Positions 10,801 to 23,100 of a stretch of 35,040 bases of DNA are shown in pieces. The stretch's first letter is position 1, and every line of letters begins with the position of its first letter. Source of the DNA: Monoraphidium neglectum (lineage: Eukaryota; Chlorophyta; Chlorophyceae; Sphaeropleales; Selenastraceae); the NCBI RefSeq assembly GCF_000611645.1, contig NW_014013413.1:1-35040 (forward strand), written 5' to 3'. The position numbers and the translations under genes were made by a program. The notes under the pieces are model-generated. The model saw only the letters and a program-made list of their open reading frames with translations. It was not told the DNA's origin and made no database searches.

Positions 10801-13800
10801 ACTGGGTTGCATACACCTACACTATCTAAACCTGCCACTCACAGCAGCTGCTGTAGCTCGTTGACCCGGTGCTGTTCGTCAGCAGCCCAGTGCCGCAACT
10901 GCTGCAGGCGGCCTGTGTGTAGCCAGCGCTGTACGTGCCAACAGCGCAAAGGTACGCCAGGCCTGATGTGGAGTTGTACCCATAGCCAGCGCTGTTGACG
11001 CAGGAGCCCGAGCCGTTGTTGATGACGGCGGCTTGCTGTGCCCCCGAGTACGCAGGGTTGGTGTCCTGTGTTGTTGTGCCGCTGGGGCAGCTCTGGCAGG
11101 TGTTGCTGTTGTCTGTTGGGCCGTAGACAGCAGAGCTGACGCCATAGGTCCCACCTGGGACGGGAGAGTAATGCAATGAGAGCGACAGCTTGTGGCGACA
11201 AGACTGCGGCTAAGCGTACACCAGGTGGCTTCCATTTTGCTGAGGAGCTCGCGGTGACTCCTCACAACAGTGCTGATGCTCACCTGTGCATCTTGATGCA
11301 CTCAGAACCAGGGGACTGCTTGTCACGATGCTCGTGCCATAGCCAATGGGCACGTCTGCAGAGATAAGGAAATGTGGATGAAGACTCAGCAACGCTGGGG
11401 CTCATCAAAGCAGGAAGAAGCAAGTGAAGGCTGTTCCCTGCCAGCCAGAGGCCCACAGGTCGTGTGGTAGCGAACCACATACCTCCACCAGAGCCAAGGT
11501 GCGCCAGCGCACCGCTACCCTCTAAACCCGCCACTCACAGCAATTGCTGTAGCTCGTTGACCCAGTACTGGCTGTCAGCAGCCCAGTGCCACAGCTCCTG
11601 CAGGCCGTCTGAGTGTAGCCAGCACTGTACGTGCCAACACCACAAAGGTACGCGAGGCCTGATGTGGAGTTGTACCCATAGCCAGCGCTGTTGACACAGG
11701 AGCCAGATCCGCCGTTGATGACGGCGGCTTGCTGTGCCCCCGAGTACGCAGGGTTGGTGTCCTGTGTTGTTGTGCCGCTGGGGCAGCTCTGGCAGGTGTT
11801 GCTGTTGTCAGCTGGGCCGTAGACAGCTGAACTGACGCCGTAAGTGCCACCTAGAGGGGTTATGCTAGAAGCGTCAGCCAAGGCTGTGGCAAAGCATGTC
11901 ACAAGGCAGTTTATTCCAAACTCAAGCCGAAAATTGAGCACGTTCAACAGTGCTGGCGTTCACCTGTGCATCTTGATGCGTTGAGGACCAGGGGGCTGCT
12001 GGTCACAATGCTGGTGCCGTAGCCCACGGGCACGTCTGCGGCGAAGAGAGTTGATGCATTGAGTGAGCCAGCACAGCACGCTACAATGGGCTAGCGCGGG
12101 TTGCACCAGTATCCCATGCAGGAAAGCGATGAAAAAGCAGCTTGAAGACGTTTTCTACACATGCAGCACTGTGATGCATCAGCCAAGACCACTGGGTCGC
12201 ATTCGCCTACACCAACCCGCCACTCACAGCAGCTGCTGTAGCTCGTTGACCCAGTACTGGCTGTCAGCAGCCCAGTGCCACAGCTGCTGCAGGCCGTCTG
12301 AGTGTAGCCAGGGCTGTAGGTGTTGGCAGCGCACAGGTAAGCCAGGCCTGATGTGGAATTGTACCCATAGCCAGCGCTGTTGACACAGGAGCCCGAGCCG
12401 TTGTTGATGACGGCGGCTTGCTGTGCCCCCGAGTACGCAGGGTTGGTGTCCTGTGTGGTCATCCCGCTGGGGCAGCTCTGGCAGGTGTTGCTGTTGTCAG
12501 TTGGGCCGTAGACAGCAGAGCTGACGCCGTAGGTGCCACCTGAGGTAGCAATAAGCCAGGAGCGTCAGCTTGCGCTGTCGCAGCGCTGACAGCACAGTGA
12601 TTCCCTGCAGAAGAGTAGATTGCAAGTTAAGCACTTCAGACTGTGCTGGCGCTCACCTGTGCATCTTGATGCGTTGAGGACCAGGGGGCTGCTGGTCACG
12701 ATGCTGGTGCCGTAGCCCACAGGCACGTCTGCAGAAATGAGGGTCGAGACAATGGAAGCTTGGCAATAAACAAGGGTTTGTGAGCTGGTGACAAAGGCAG
12801 GTCAATTGATGAGTAGGTCCTGATCACGCTCGCAGGCCCAGATGACCAGAAATACCGGCAATCCCAACGCCCATGAGCACGCATCAAGGTGCGCCCGCCC
12901 ACCCCGACCCTCCCGCCTTGCCGCTCACAGCAGCTGCTGTAGCTGGTTGACCCGGTGCTAGCCGTCAGCAGCCCAGTGCCGCAGCTGCTGCAGGCCGTCT
13001 GTGTGTAGCCAGGGCTGTAGGTGCCAACAATGCAAAGGTACGCCATGCCAGATGAATTGAAACCATAGCCGGCGATGTTGACGCAGGATCCCAGACCGGC
13101 GTTGACGACGGCGGCTTGCTGCCCCGCTGAGTATGCAGGGTTGGTGTCCTGTGTGGTCGTACCACTGGGGCAGCTCTGGCAGGCGGTGCTGTTGTCAGTT
13201 GGGTCGTACACGGCAGAGCTGACGCCATAGGTGCCACCTGAGGAGAATTATGTCAGAAGCGTCAGATTACGCTTTGGGGATGCTGATGGCGCAGTTGGCC
13301 AAACAGTGGTTCCATAGCTGAGCGCTCAAAGCAGTGCTGGCGTTCACCTGTGCATTTTGACGCGCTGAGGACCAGGGGGCTGCTGGTCACTATGCTGGTG
13401 CCATAGCCCACAGGCACATCTGCAGCATCAGTAAGAGTTGATGTGCTGGAAAGTCAGCGAAGCAAGCAACCGTGGATTGTGGGCGAAGATCAAGAAACCA
13501 TGATACGAAAGCGGTGTGAAGACGGCTTGCGGAGGTCGCCACATGATGCGTCGCCACCAAGCATCAGACAGGACCACTGGGAGTGCATTCACCCACACCA
13601 GCCCAACCCCTGACTCACAGCAGCTGCTGTAGCTTGTAGAGCCGGTGCTGGCTGTCAGCAGCCCAGTGCCGCAGCTGCTGCATGCTGCCTGTGTGTAGCC
13701 AGCGCTGTAGGTGTTCGCAGCGCACAGGTACGCCAGGCCTGATGTGGAGTTGTACCCATAGCCAGCGCTGTTGACACAGGAGCCGGACCCCCCATTGATG

Positions 13801-16800
13801 ACAGCCGCTTGCTGTGCCCCCGAGTACGCGGAGTTGGTGTCCTGTGTTGTCGTGCCACTGGGGCAGCTCTGGCAGGTGTTGCTGTTGTCTGTGGGGGCGT
13901 AAACAGCAGAGCTGACGCCATAGGTGCCACCTGAGGGAGTGACAAGCCAGAAGCGTCAGGCTAAGCTGTGGCTACAGCGCAAATGATCCTGCATAATTAT
14001 TGTTATGTTTCTAGAGCTCAAAGGGGTGCCGGGCCCACCTGTACATCTTGACGCACTGAGGACCAGGGGGCTGTTGGTCACAACGCTCGTGCCGTAGCCC
14101 ACAGGCACATCTGCAGTGGCGGTGAGGGTCGAGAAATCAGAACGCGGCACAAAATCAGGGATTGCGGTGTGTGAATAAGGCAGCTCATCGGATAAGTATG
14201 GTCTGACCCCAGCCAGAGACCCAGGTTGTCACGAACACCAGCAAAAATGCAACGATACTTGAGTAAGCGCCAAGGTGCCTCAGCTCACACGGACCCTCCC
14301 AACCCGCCACTCACAGCAGCTGCTGTAGCTGGTTGACCCGGTGCTGTTCGTCAGCAGGCCGGTGCCGCAACTGCTGCAAGCCGCCTGTGTGTAGCCAGCA
14401 CTGTAGGTGCCAACGGCGCACAGGTACGCCAGGCCTGATGTGGAGTTGTACCCATAGCCAGGGCTGTTGACACAGGAGCCGGACCCCCCATTGATGACAG
14501 CCGCTTGCTGCGCCCCCGAGTATGCAGGATTGGTGTCCTGTGTGGTCATACCGCTGGGGCAGCTCTGGCAGGTGTTGCTGTTGTCAGTTGGGCCGTAGAC
14601 AGCAGAGCTGACACCGTAGGTCCCACCTGGCGCAGAAGTGTGAGGGCAATGCAAGCTCGTGCCAGGCAGACAGCGCGAAGCATAGACTGGTGATAGCCGC
14701 TGTCATAGCATGGGCATACATGGGCGGTTGGCACACATGCAGTTCCATGGGTACTGATGCTGACCCGTGCATCGTGACGCGTTGAGGACAAAAGGGCTGC
14801 TGGTGACAATGCTGGTGCCGTAGCCCACAGGAACGTCTGCAGCAGAGTGGGGAAAACAAATGTTCAGTGAGTGGGCCACCACCAGAGTGGTGCTGAGTTT
14901 TGCCAAAGCCCATCTGAGCATGTTGCGCAGCGGCCATGACCGAAAAGCAGTGCCAACGACCGGTCCTACTGAGCTATCCAGTCCCGCCACTCACAGCAGC
15001 TGCTGTAGCTCGTTGACCCGGTGCTGGCCGTCAGCAGCCCGGTGCCACAGCTGCTGCAGGCCGTCTGTGTGTAGCCAGGGCTGTAGGTGTTTGCAGCGCA
15101 CAGGTACACCAGGCCTGATGACGAGTTGTACCCATAGCCCGCGCTGTTGACACAGGAGCCCGAGCCGTTGTTGATGACGGCGGCTTGCTGTACCCCCGAG
15201 TACGCAGGGTTGGTGTCCTGTGTTGTCATGCCGCTGGGGCAGCTCTGGCAGGTGTTGGTGTTGTCTGTTGGGCCGTAGACAGCAGAGCTGACGCCGTAGG
15301 TCCCACCTGGGATGGGGGAGGCGCAAGAAGCAGCCTTTGCCGACCGCAAATGGACCTCGCGCTCACTCAGGCTTTTCTGGACGAACTATTACGCAGGGAT
15401 TGCAGCAAAGGGTTACTATGCTGACCTGTGCATCTTGACGCGCTGAGGACCAGGGGACTGCTGGTCACAATGCTGGTGCCATAGCCCACAGGAACGTCTG
15501 CGGCAATGCAGGGGATGGAGATGCCAGGCGTAGGGGGGTGGGGCGGTTGGTATGCTGCGCTAAGGGCGGGGCGTCACAAGGCTGGGACTGCAGGATGCTG
15601 GCACCCAGCTGGTGGCGTCGCTTGTGAGTGGCTTCTCCTTTGCAGGGCATCGTCTGAATGTGAGCAGCACGGCGCGTTTGCCACGCCTGTTCGTCAGGGA
15701 AGGCTTTTCAACGGGATGTCCAAACCGCAACTCACAGCACGCGCTGTAGCTGGTTGAGCCGGTCCCCGCGGTAAGCAGGCCTGTGCCGCAGCTGGCGCAC
15801 GCATCTCGTGTGTAGCCAGTGCTGTAAGTGTTTGCAGGGCAAATATAGACGAGGCTTGTTGTTGGACTGACGCCATACCCGGGCTGAACCAGGCAACTGG
15901 TGGGCCCGCTGTTGACCACGGCGGCCTGCTCAAGCCCCGACAACGCGGGGTTCGTGTCGTTGGTGGTCATGTAGAGGGGGCACTTCTGGCACGCGTAATT
16001 ACTGCCAACGGGACCGTAGGCAGGTACAGAGGCGCCGTATGTCCCCGCTGCGGTTGTGAATGGTTATAGCAATAAGGCAGGAAGATCAAACCGCCTTGGC
16101 TTGGAGACGGCATAGAGTTGTTGCTTGCAGATGGGCACAAACTCCTTAGGCATGAGCGAGGCTGAAGTTCTCGTGTGCTTGATGAGCCACTGCAACAGGG
16201 ACTGTGAGACTGGGATCCGGCGTGTGTGCGCATACAATGCCTGGATGATTGCGCCCCAGCTCACTGGTGCAACGTGTCGCCTCCAGCTCCCCACTGCTGT
16301 ACGACACAACAGTTGCGCCCCAACCAACTGGGATATCTGTGGTTGCACAGGCCAGTGGCAGGCGTTGTCAGATGCAGCGTTGGGGACACAGGTTGCAAAA
16401 TCTTCGGTCGTACAAGGACGCACTACGCACAGCCTGACCTTGCGCGGTTTCTCACAGCAGGCATTGTAGCTGGTGGAGCCGGCGCTCGCAGTCCGCAGTC
16501 CGCTGCCGCAGCTTGTGCAGGACACGCTGCCCAGGGACTGCTTGTATGTGTTGACGGGGCATATAGAGACCGCGAATGTGGTGGCGTTGATCCCTGCAGG
16601 TCGCATGCAGTAGGGAAGCTGGTGGTCAATCTGGAAGAGGGGGGGTCGATTGGGGTATGAGTGTGGCAGCTCACTGGCAGCGCCCTAGACTTGCGGTCCG
16701 CACCGTATCCTGAGTCCACGATACAGTCAGTCACATCGTTGCATGTCCGGCACACTGTGGTGGTCCCGGTTGGGCAGGAGGTGCAGGAGGTGACGTCACC

Positions 16801-18534
16801 GCCCGCGCTGTACCTGCAGGTGGGACATGGGGGAGTGTTGACGTGCATGCATTACAAATCACTGAAAGCAAACAAGGTCCTGTACACCTCCTGTTGGGGT
16901 TGGTTGCAATTCTTTGCAATGGTAAATGCTGCAAATGCTCTCAGCCATTGGTTTGCTGAGTGTCTCAGGTGCACAGGTCAGCAACACGCAGACCTTTGCG
17001 ATTTATTGTCAGCCCCGTCCAGGGCTTTCATGCTCGCACAGATTAGCTCACGTTCCTGCGGCGCACGCCACAGCGCCCGTGACGGTGCTGCCGTTCTTGA
17101 TGAGGCGGTACCCTGGCTTTGCCAGGCTGCAGTCTGAGGCCTGGGATGATGTGGCCGTGGCCGTGGTCCGCCCTGGGCTGCAAGGAGTGCACGCCACTGC
17201 AAAGTCCACACTGGCTTTCCAGGCGCCAAAACCGCAGGGCACAGCCTGCTCGTCGCTGTATCGGTAGCCAGGTGGGGTGGCTGCGATGCAAGACAGGATG
17301 GTGAGAGCAACTTTGTGAGCAGCTGAGAGCGGAGGTCAATCCACCAACCGTGTGCTGCAAAAGGTCCTCAACCTAGGCAAACGCGCCATTCAGCTGCCAT
17401 CGTGGGAGCGATGTGAAAGCTGTGTGGTAGCCGGTCTTGCACATGGTCCCAGAAAGGATGGGAAGATATGACCACCAGCTGGTGCATGGTTGTGCTGCAA
17501 GGAAGCAAGATTAAAAGAGCGCAAACACCCACCACACTTCCAGCGGCTGCTGGCGCCGGCCCCGGCCGTGGTGAAGCTTCTAGGGCAGGCCAGGCAAGGC
17601 TTCCTGGCATAGCCGTATGAGTAATAGCCCACAGGGCAGGCGCCTGCGTTGATTTCGTCGCTCAAGAGGCCGCTGCCCGGCTGCGGAACTGCAGTGTGGG
17701 TTGCAGCAGGTGGCGGGGGCATAGCAGGGCAGATGTTCGAAACATCCACAATGGACACACACTATGGGTTGTGTACCCAACACTCATCACGAGGCCAGGC
17801 ACACCCCACAAGGCAGGATGGGGCATCGCCTATAGAAGCGCACGTCCACCGCCGACGGACGCCGCCACCTGCAAGCGACAGCCTCACCACACTGGTTTGA
17901 GTAGCGTGCCCTGCTGGTTGTGGTCGTCATGTTGGTTCCACACGCCACACGGGGCCCTTTGTTCGAGTCGCTCCCGCCAGCACACCTGGGCGTCGGGACG
18001 CATGGGTGGTGCGTGCACACACGGTTGAGACCCTCCTGCACGGGCTGCCCTTGGGGATCGCGTGTGGTGTGGGACGCCGATGCTCCTGGAGAGCTCATGA
18101 GCATTGCTGCACAACCACATGCGGTCACATTGGACGCCACATGGCTGCTTGAATGCCCCGTGCCATGCAGCATCTGCTGCCTACGCCTGCACGGAGATCA
18201 TGTGTGAATTCCTCTTGCTGCAGGCTGACGCTGCTGCCCTTGCTTCGCTTCCCCATGCTCACCACGCGCCCACGCCGCAGGGATCGCAGGTGGAGCCGGT
18301 GGCGTTCCAGTAGAACCCCGGTGCACACCAGCAGGAGCGCTGGTCGGTCGAAAGGCCATAGCCCACGGCGCACGACGTGCAGAAAAGGCGCGTCACCGAC
18401 CCGACGCGGCGCACGACGCATGCCGAGCAGTAAGGGATGCGGCTGCAGACGAGCTGGCCGTTTGCTTGTGGTAAGACTGACAGCGGGAAGCACACTAGCA
18501 GCAGCGGCAGCAGCGCTGCTTGTGATATTGACAT
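7895..18534 (-). CDS. Gene B: secreted modular GCC2/GCC3 (ephrin-receptor-like) cysteine-rich protein, 30 exons
   Basis: Exons in coding order: 18534-18263, 17985-17888, 17688-17533, 17280-17052, 16813-16704, 16593-16456, 16336-16265, 16047-15736, nine 72+312-nt pairs (see the array entry), 9241-9170, 9021-8755, 8482-8078, 7932-7895. These sum to 5622 nt, or 1873 aa plus TAA. The start at 18534 gives a clean signal peptide (MSISQAALLPLLLVCFPLSV..NG|QLVC). The mature protein is built of Cys-rich units with the GCC2/GCC3 pattern CxxGTYSxGYTxxxCxxCxxG(L/T)xTxxxGxxSxxxC, and repeated N-glycosylation sequons (NSTSG). No transmembrane segment or anchor is visible, so secretion to the wall or matrix is inferred. 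Most introns are phase 1; those after exons 1 and 4 are phase 2. The last coding exon is only 38 nt and adds TTSGAGASSCA. Splice sites are supported by conservation with paralogue A and by the frame closing exactly. Ligand and function are unknown. Confidence 0.85.
9461..15497 (-). repeat. Nine-copy tandem array of a two-exon coding module in gene B
   Basis: Each module has a short exon (72 nt, starting VPVGYGTSIVTSSPLVL and ending ASRC) and a long exon (312 nt, from GGTYGVSSAVYGPTDN to STGSTSYSSC). Together they encode 128 aa with eight cysteines. Short/long pairs: 15497-15426/15306-14995; 14836-14765/14626-14315; 14110-14039/13930-13619; 13419-13348/13237-12929; 12728-12657/12539-12228; 12035-11964/11850-11539; 11355-11284/11154-10843; 10659-10588/10473-10162; 9964-9893/9772-9461. 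The long exon 13237-12929 is 309 nt (one codon lost, GFNSSGMAY). All flanking introns are phase 1 and 100-220 nt long, and short-exon starts are spaced about 660-730 bp. More divergent modules flank the array (16336-16265/16047-15736 and 9241-9170/9021-8755). Confidence 0.9.
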
Positions 18535-20100
18535 TCTGCAGCGACGGGGCCCAGTGGCCTGGGGACGTTGGCTGGCCATTGGTGAGACGCCCTCCTGGCC
18601 ACACGGAATATGACGAGTAATAGGAGCAGCGTATCACCACATCTATCCAAGCTCGTACGGCAGAGCCCGCGGTGGATCGATATACGCGACTGTGCCGAGT
18701 CACAGGAGGCCCACCGTATGCAAAAGCTGCGAATTAAAGTATATTTTATGCGCGCACGACGGCGCGTCGCACTCACATCTGCCTTGTGCAGCTGGTGGCT
18801 CACACCGTAATTCACGCTGCGTCGGCTGAAGCCGTGAGGGGTGACGTGACCGAACAGCGCCGGTGTTCATGAGCCCAAGTATCTTGCAAACATGTTTCGG
18901 CTCCACTGTGCAAGTTCGCGCAGCCACGCGTGCTCGTCTCTGCTTGCATGATTCTAGCATGATAGTTCATATGACTGCATAGTTTGCCTCCCATCGCCCA
19001 CCCCAGTGCATGTTCCTCGCTGGCTCACCACCCAGTGCTTGTGCCATCTACAGCCAAGCCCTTCAGTTGACTGCAAGCCTTGAAAAGATTGATGCGAGCA
19101 CAATTGGCATGCTCAAACCAGATTTGAGACGTATATCAAGTCGATTTGCAGCACAACATACACCAAGCAACTGGCCGGAAAGGTGCATGACATGCCAGAT
19201 GCCAAAACCAAGGGGGACATGGCCACCTGCCCTTGCACAACGTGCCAAATTCAAGATGTAGCGAGGAAAAATGAACGCAATGCCCAGTAACGAAGTTGCA
19301 GCCTAGAGTACATGTAAAGGCAGGGGCAGAGGTGGGCCGCAACCGCAATGGTGGTCAAAGCGTTCATGAAAATTGAGAAAGTTGCCAATCGACCAAAGAG
19401 TGGCGGGTGATGGGCATTGATGGTGGATCCCAATGCCGTGCGAAGGATGCTTGTGGAACTCCCACGTTGACCCCCCAAAAAGTGTGTTGTGAGGTTGTGC
19501 CGCATGAAGTATGTAGGGGCCACACGTGCCATGCACACCCGCCGCAAGATGTGTGCACTCAAGCACTCCCACTTGATGAACACGGCCGTGTCTCAATTGC
19601 TGTGTCCCAACCAGCAGGAGTGCCTCTGATTGCTCAAGAAAGAAGTGCTTCTGAGGCCGCCTGCAGAACTTGCTGACAAATGAGCGGCATCCTGCTGGTT
19701 TGAAAAAAAAACGGCCTTAAGCACAGCCCAGCGCGCAGCGGCAAGAAGGCCAAGGGAAGCAGATGGTTAAACAAAATCAAGCAGTCCAAGTTTAAAGATA
19801 CGGTAGGTGCGATACGTATGCTTGAAGCGATTTGCTTCCAATAGCAAAGTGTCCAATTGGTAGATTTGCCTAGCCAGGCAATTCTCCCAGTCTCTGCGCC
19901 ACCTGAGAAGCTCTTGCACAAGCCTAACAGTCAACTATCATTTCTCAAGTAATCACCAGCCTCCCAGAACACAGACAGGCCAGATTGCCGCCATCGCAAG
20001 GGTCTGTCTGGTCGTGCGACCCAGGAGGGCCACTTGTGCCGGCACGTGCACGTGCAGGTGCGTCGTGCCCGTGCGCTGCCTGAGGACCAGACAGCAGGTA
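18535..20100. other. Intergenic: gene A downstream region and gene B promoter
   Basis: No coding exon is supported. Small open frames exist on both strands, without domains. I found no TGTAA on the minus strand here, so gene A lacks an obvious poly(A) signal in its downstream flank. A short A-tract (9 A) lies near 19703. None of the gene A exon 1 flank is recognisably shared with this region. Confidence 0.5.
18742..18749 (-). promoter_or_regulatory. TATA-like element upstream of gene B
   Basis: An AT-rich block reads ATAAAATATAC on the coding strand in an otherwise GC-rich context, about 210 nt upstream of the gene B start codon. It is a candidate core promoter; the transcription start is not known. 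Confidence 0.3.
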
Positions 20101-23100
20101 TTAAATGCATGGTGCTGATGCAACACTCGCATAGGAGCAGCTGGACGTACCAATGCCAGAAGTCGTGCCTGCAGGGGCAGCAGGTGGGGTTGAGCATCAG
20201 CCGGGCTGCTGGTAAGATGAACGCAGTCTCCGTCAAGAGCTCTGGTGCCTGGGACACAGCAGCAGCAGGTTGACACAGCTCCGCACTGCAAGGAGGTTGT
20301 AGCTGACCCTAGCCTCACGAACTCACCGGCTGGGCACGTGACACAGGCGTTCAGCGTGTAGCCAGCTGAGTAGGTGCCTGCTGAGCAGGCCACGGCGATG
20401 CTGCCGGTCCACCCGTACCCAGGCTGCGTGACGCAGTCTGACGAGGCGTCATTGACAAACGCAATCCGCACTGACGACGCAAGAGCTGGGTTGGTGTCAG
20501 GTGTGGTCATGCCAGCCGGGCAGGCAGTGCAGGGCATGGAAAGGGTGACGATGCTGCTGAGGAGCGTAGGGCTGCCATACGTTCCAGCCATGCGTATACT
20601 AATGTCCCCGTCGGACAGGAGCGTGTCTTGCGAACCGCCGTAGCCGATGGGCAGGGGGCTGCAGGTGAGTTTGAGCAGGACTAAGACACAAGACTTGCTG
20701 CACATGGTGGCGCCGGTAGTCGATGTGAAGCCCGCATATAAGAACACCAGACACGCATATTACGCGAAGCACAAATTTGCCAAGCTGCAGCAAACTTCAG
20801 AAAAGCCTGCGACCTGCAAGGGCCACGTACACATCCCAAGGCAGCACCCCAACCACGGTGTGTTCCATGCCCCGAGTATAGCAGCAGTCAGCCGGTTCCC
20901 ATGAACCCGATCCTTCAGCCCAGGCCCTGATGGCCTAGGCAGACAGAGGGCGCATAGGGTAAGCAGCACACCTGGGTAACAGGCTTGGCAAGGCTCCCGT
21001 GTCCACCCCAAAGACCAGGTGCCGGCTGAGCACTAGGAGGCGGTGTTGGTGCCAGAGTTGTAGCCGTAGCCGGGTGCGGTGACGCAGCTGCTGGAGCCGC
21101 CGTTGACAATCCCCGATCGCTGTGCTGTAGTGAGTGCGCTCCACGTATCCAGCGTTGTCATGGTGCTGGGGCAGCTCTGGCAGGCGTTGCTGTTGTCGGT
21201 TGGGGCATACACCGCTGAGCTGACGCCATAGTTTCCATCTGTGAGGGGGGCGTGGTGCATTAGGGATGAGCGAGGACTTCACAACAAATGGGGAAGAAGG
21301 ATTTCTTCCGGGCCTGCCCTACGTGGAGTGTGTCCACTAATACAGCAACGCACTCACGATGGCTACCAACTTTTTAGGGCCCACCTGTGCATCGTGATGC
21401 GTTGAGGACCAGGGGGCTGCCGGTCAAATGCTGGTGCCCTAGCCTGTGGGCTAGGGCACATCTGCCGCCAACATGGTTGGTAAAGGGGGCATTGTCAGGG
21501 CGCATATGCAAAACAGCTGCTTGACTTCCTAGCAAACAAGGATTGAATGGTCCGGGCATGAGACACAGGCAAAGCTGGCCAAAATCGTAAGCAGAACAAA
21601 CATTCCAGCCAAATCCATAGACGCCCCACCCGCCCACCCCGGCCCTCCCATCTTGCAACTCACAGCAGCTGCTGGAGCTCGTTGACCCGGTGCTGGCCGT
21701 CAGCATCCCAGTGCCGCAGCTGCTGCAAGCCACCTGTGTGTAGCCAGGGCTGTAGGTGCCGACAGGGCACAGGTAAGCCAGGCCTGACGTGGAGTTGTAC
21801 CCATAGCCGGCGCTGTTGATACAAGAGCCCGAGCCGTTGTTGATGACGGCGTCTTGCTGCGCCCCGGAAAACGCAGGGTTGGTGTCCTGTGTGGTCATAC
21901 CGCTAGGGCAGCTCTGGCAAGCATTGCTGTTGTCTGTTGGGCCGTAGACAGCAGTGCTCACGCCATAAGTCCCACCTGACAAGGAAGTGCGATGACAATA
22001 CTAGCTGTGAGCATGAATGATATGTACCGCACAGCTTTTTGCAAAGAGTACAGCAGGCCTGCTGCATCAGCAGCAAAAGCATCAGAGGCTCATCAGCTCA
22101 GCTGAGGAATCTGCGGCCCACCTGTGCATCGTGATGCGTTGAGGACCAGGGGGCTGCTGGCGACAATGCTGGTGCCGTAGCCCACAGGCACGTCTGCAGC
22201 AACGCATGAGATGGAGGTGCAGCCACGGGGGCAAGGTGGCAAGATGCACCAAGGCCAGGGAGTCACAAAGCGTTGGGGCCCCAGGAGACCTTCAGCAAAT
22301 TGATGGGAGTCACGACCTGAGGATGCTGAACTGCTTGTGCGCCCTGCGCTGGCCCCGACTTCTTGTGCATCAGGCGGCAAGTGATCACCACTTGAAACCC
22401 CACAACTCACAGCACGCGCTGTAGCTGGTTGAGCCGGTCCCCACGGTAAGCAGGCCGGTGCCGCAGCTGGCGCACGCATCTCGTGTGTAGCCAGCGCTGT
22501 AAGTATTCATGGGACACAGGTACACGAGGCTTGTTGTTGGACTGACGCCATACCCTGGCTGAGCCAGGCAACTGGTGGCCCCGCTGTTGACCACGGCAGC
22601 CTGCTCAGGCCCTGACAGCGCAGGGTTGGTGTCGTTGGTGGTCATGTAGAGGGGGCACTTCTGGCAGGCGTAACTGCTGCCGATGGGGCCATAGACAGGT
22701 GCAGAGGCGCCGTATGTCCCCGCTGCGGTTGATCAGGTGAGGGGCAACACAGCAGAGAAGAGAAAGTGACGGTGTGCTGGCGTGGATTGGTAACGCACAC
22801 CGCACCAACCTCAAGTGCAGCTGCAGGCATGCGTACGTTTGTCTGCCACCTGCGTTCCTCAGCGCCTCCCAATCCAGATGAGCTGCCGTCTGTCGCCACA
22901 ATCCCCCCTTTGCACACCCCCTGCTGTGCTGATTTGCCTGACGCACTTGTGCATCTGGTGGCCTCCATCCCGCCGGTGCCGTATGAGATGACAGTCGCAC
23001 CCCAGCCGACCGGGACGTCTGCGTATTTGGAGGAAAGCAGCGTTCAAAATAAACGGCAGATTTGCAATGTATTGGGGTGCATAACCAGGCTAGCTTCACC

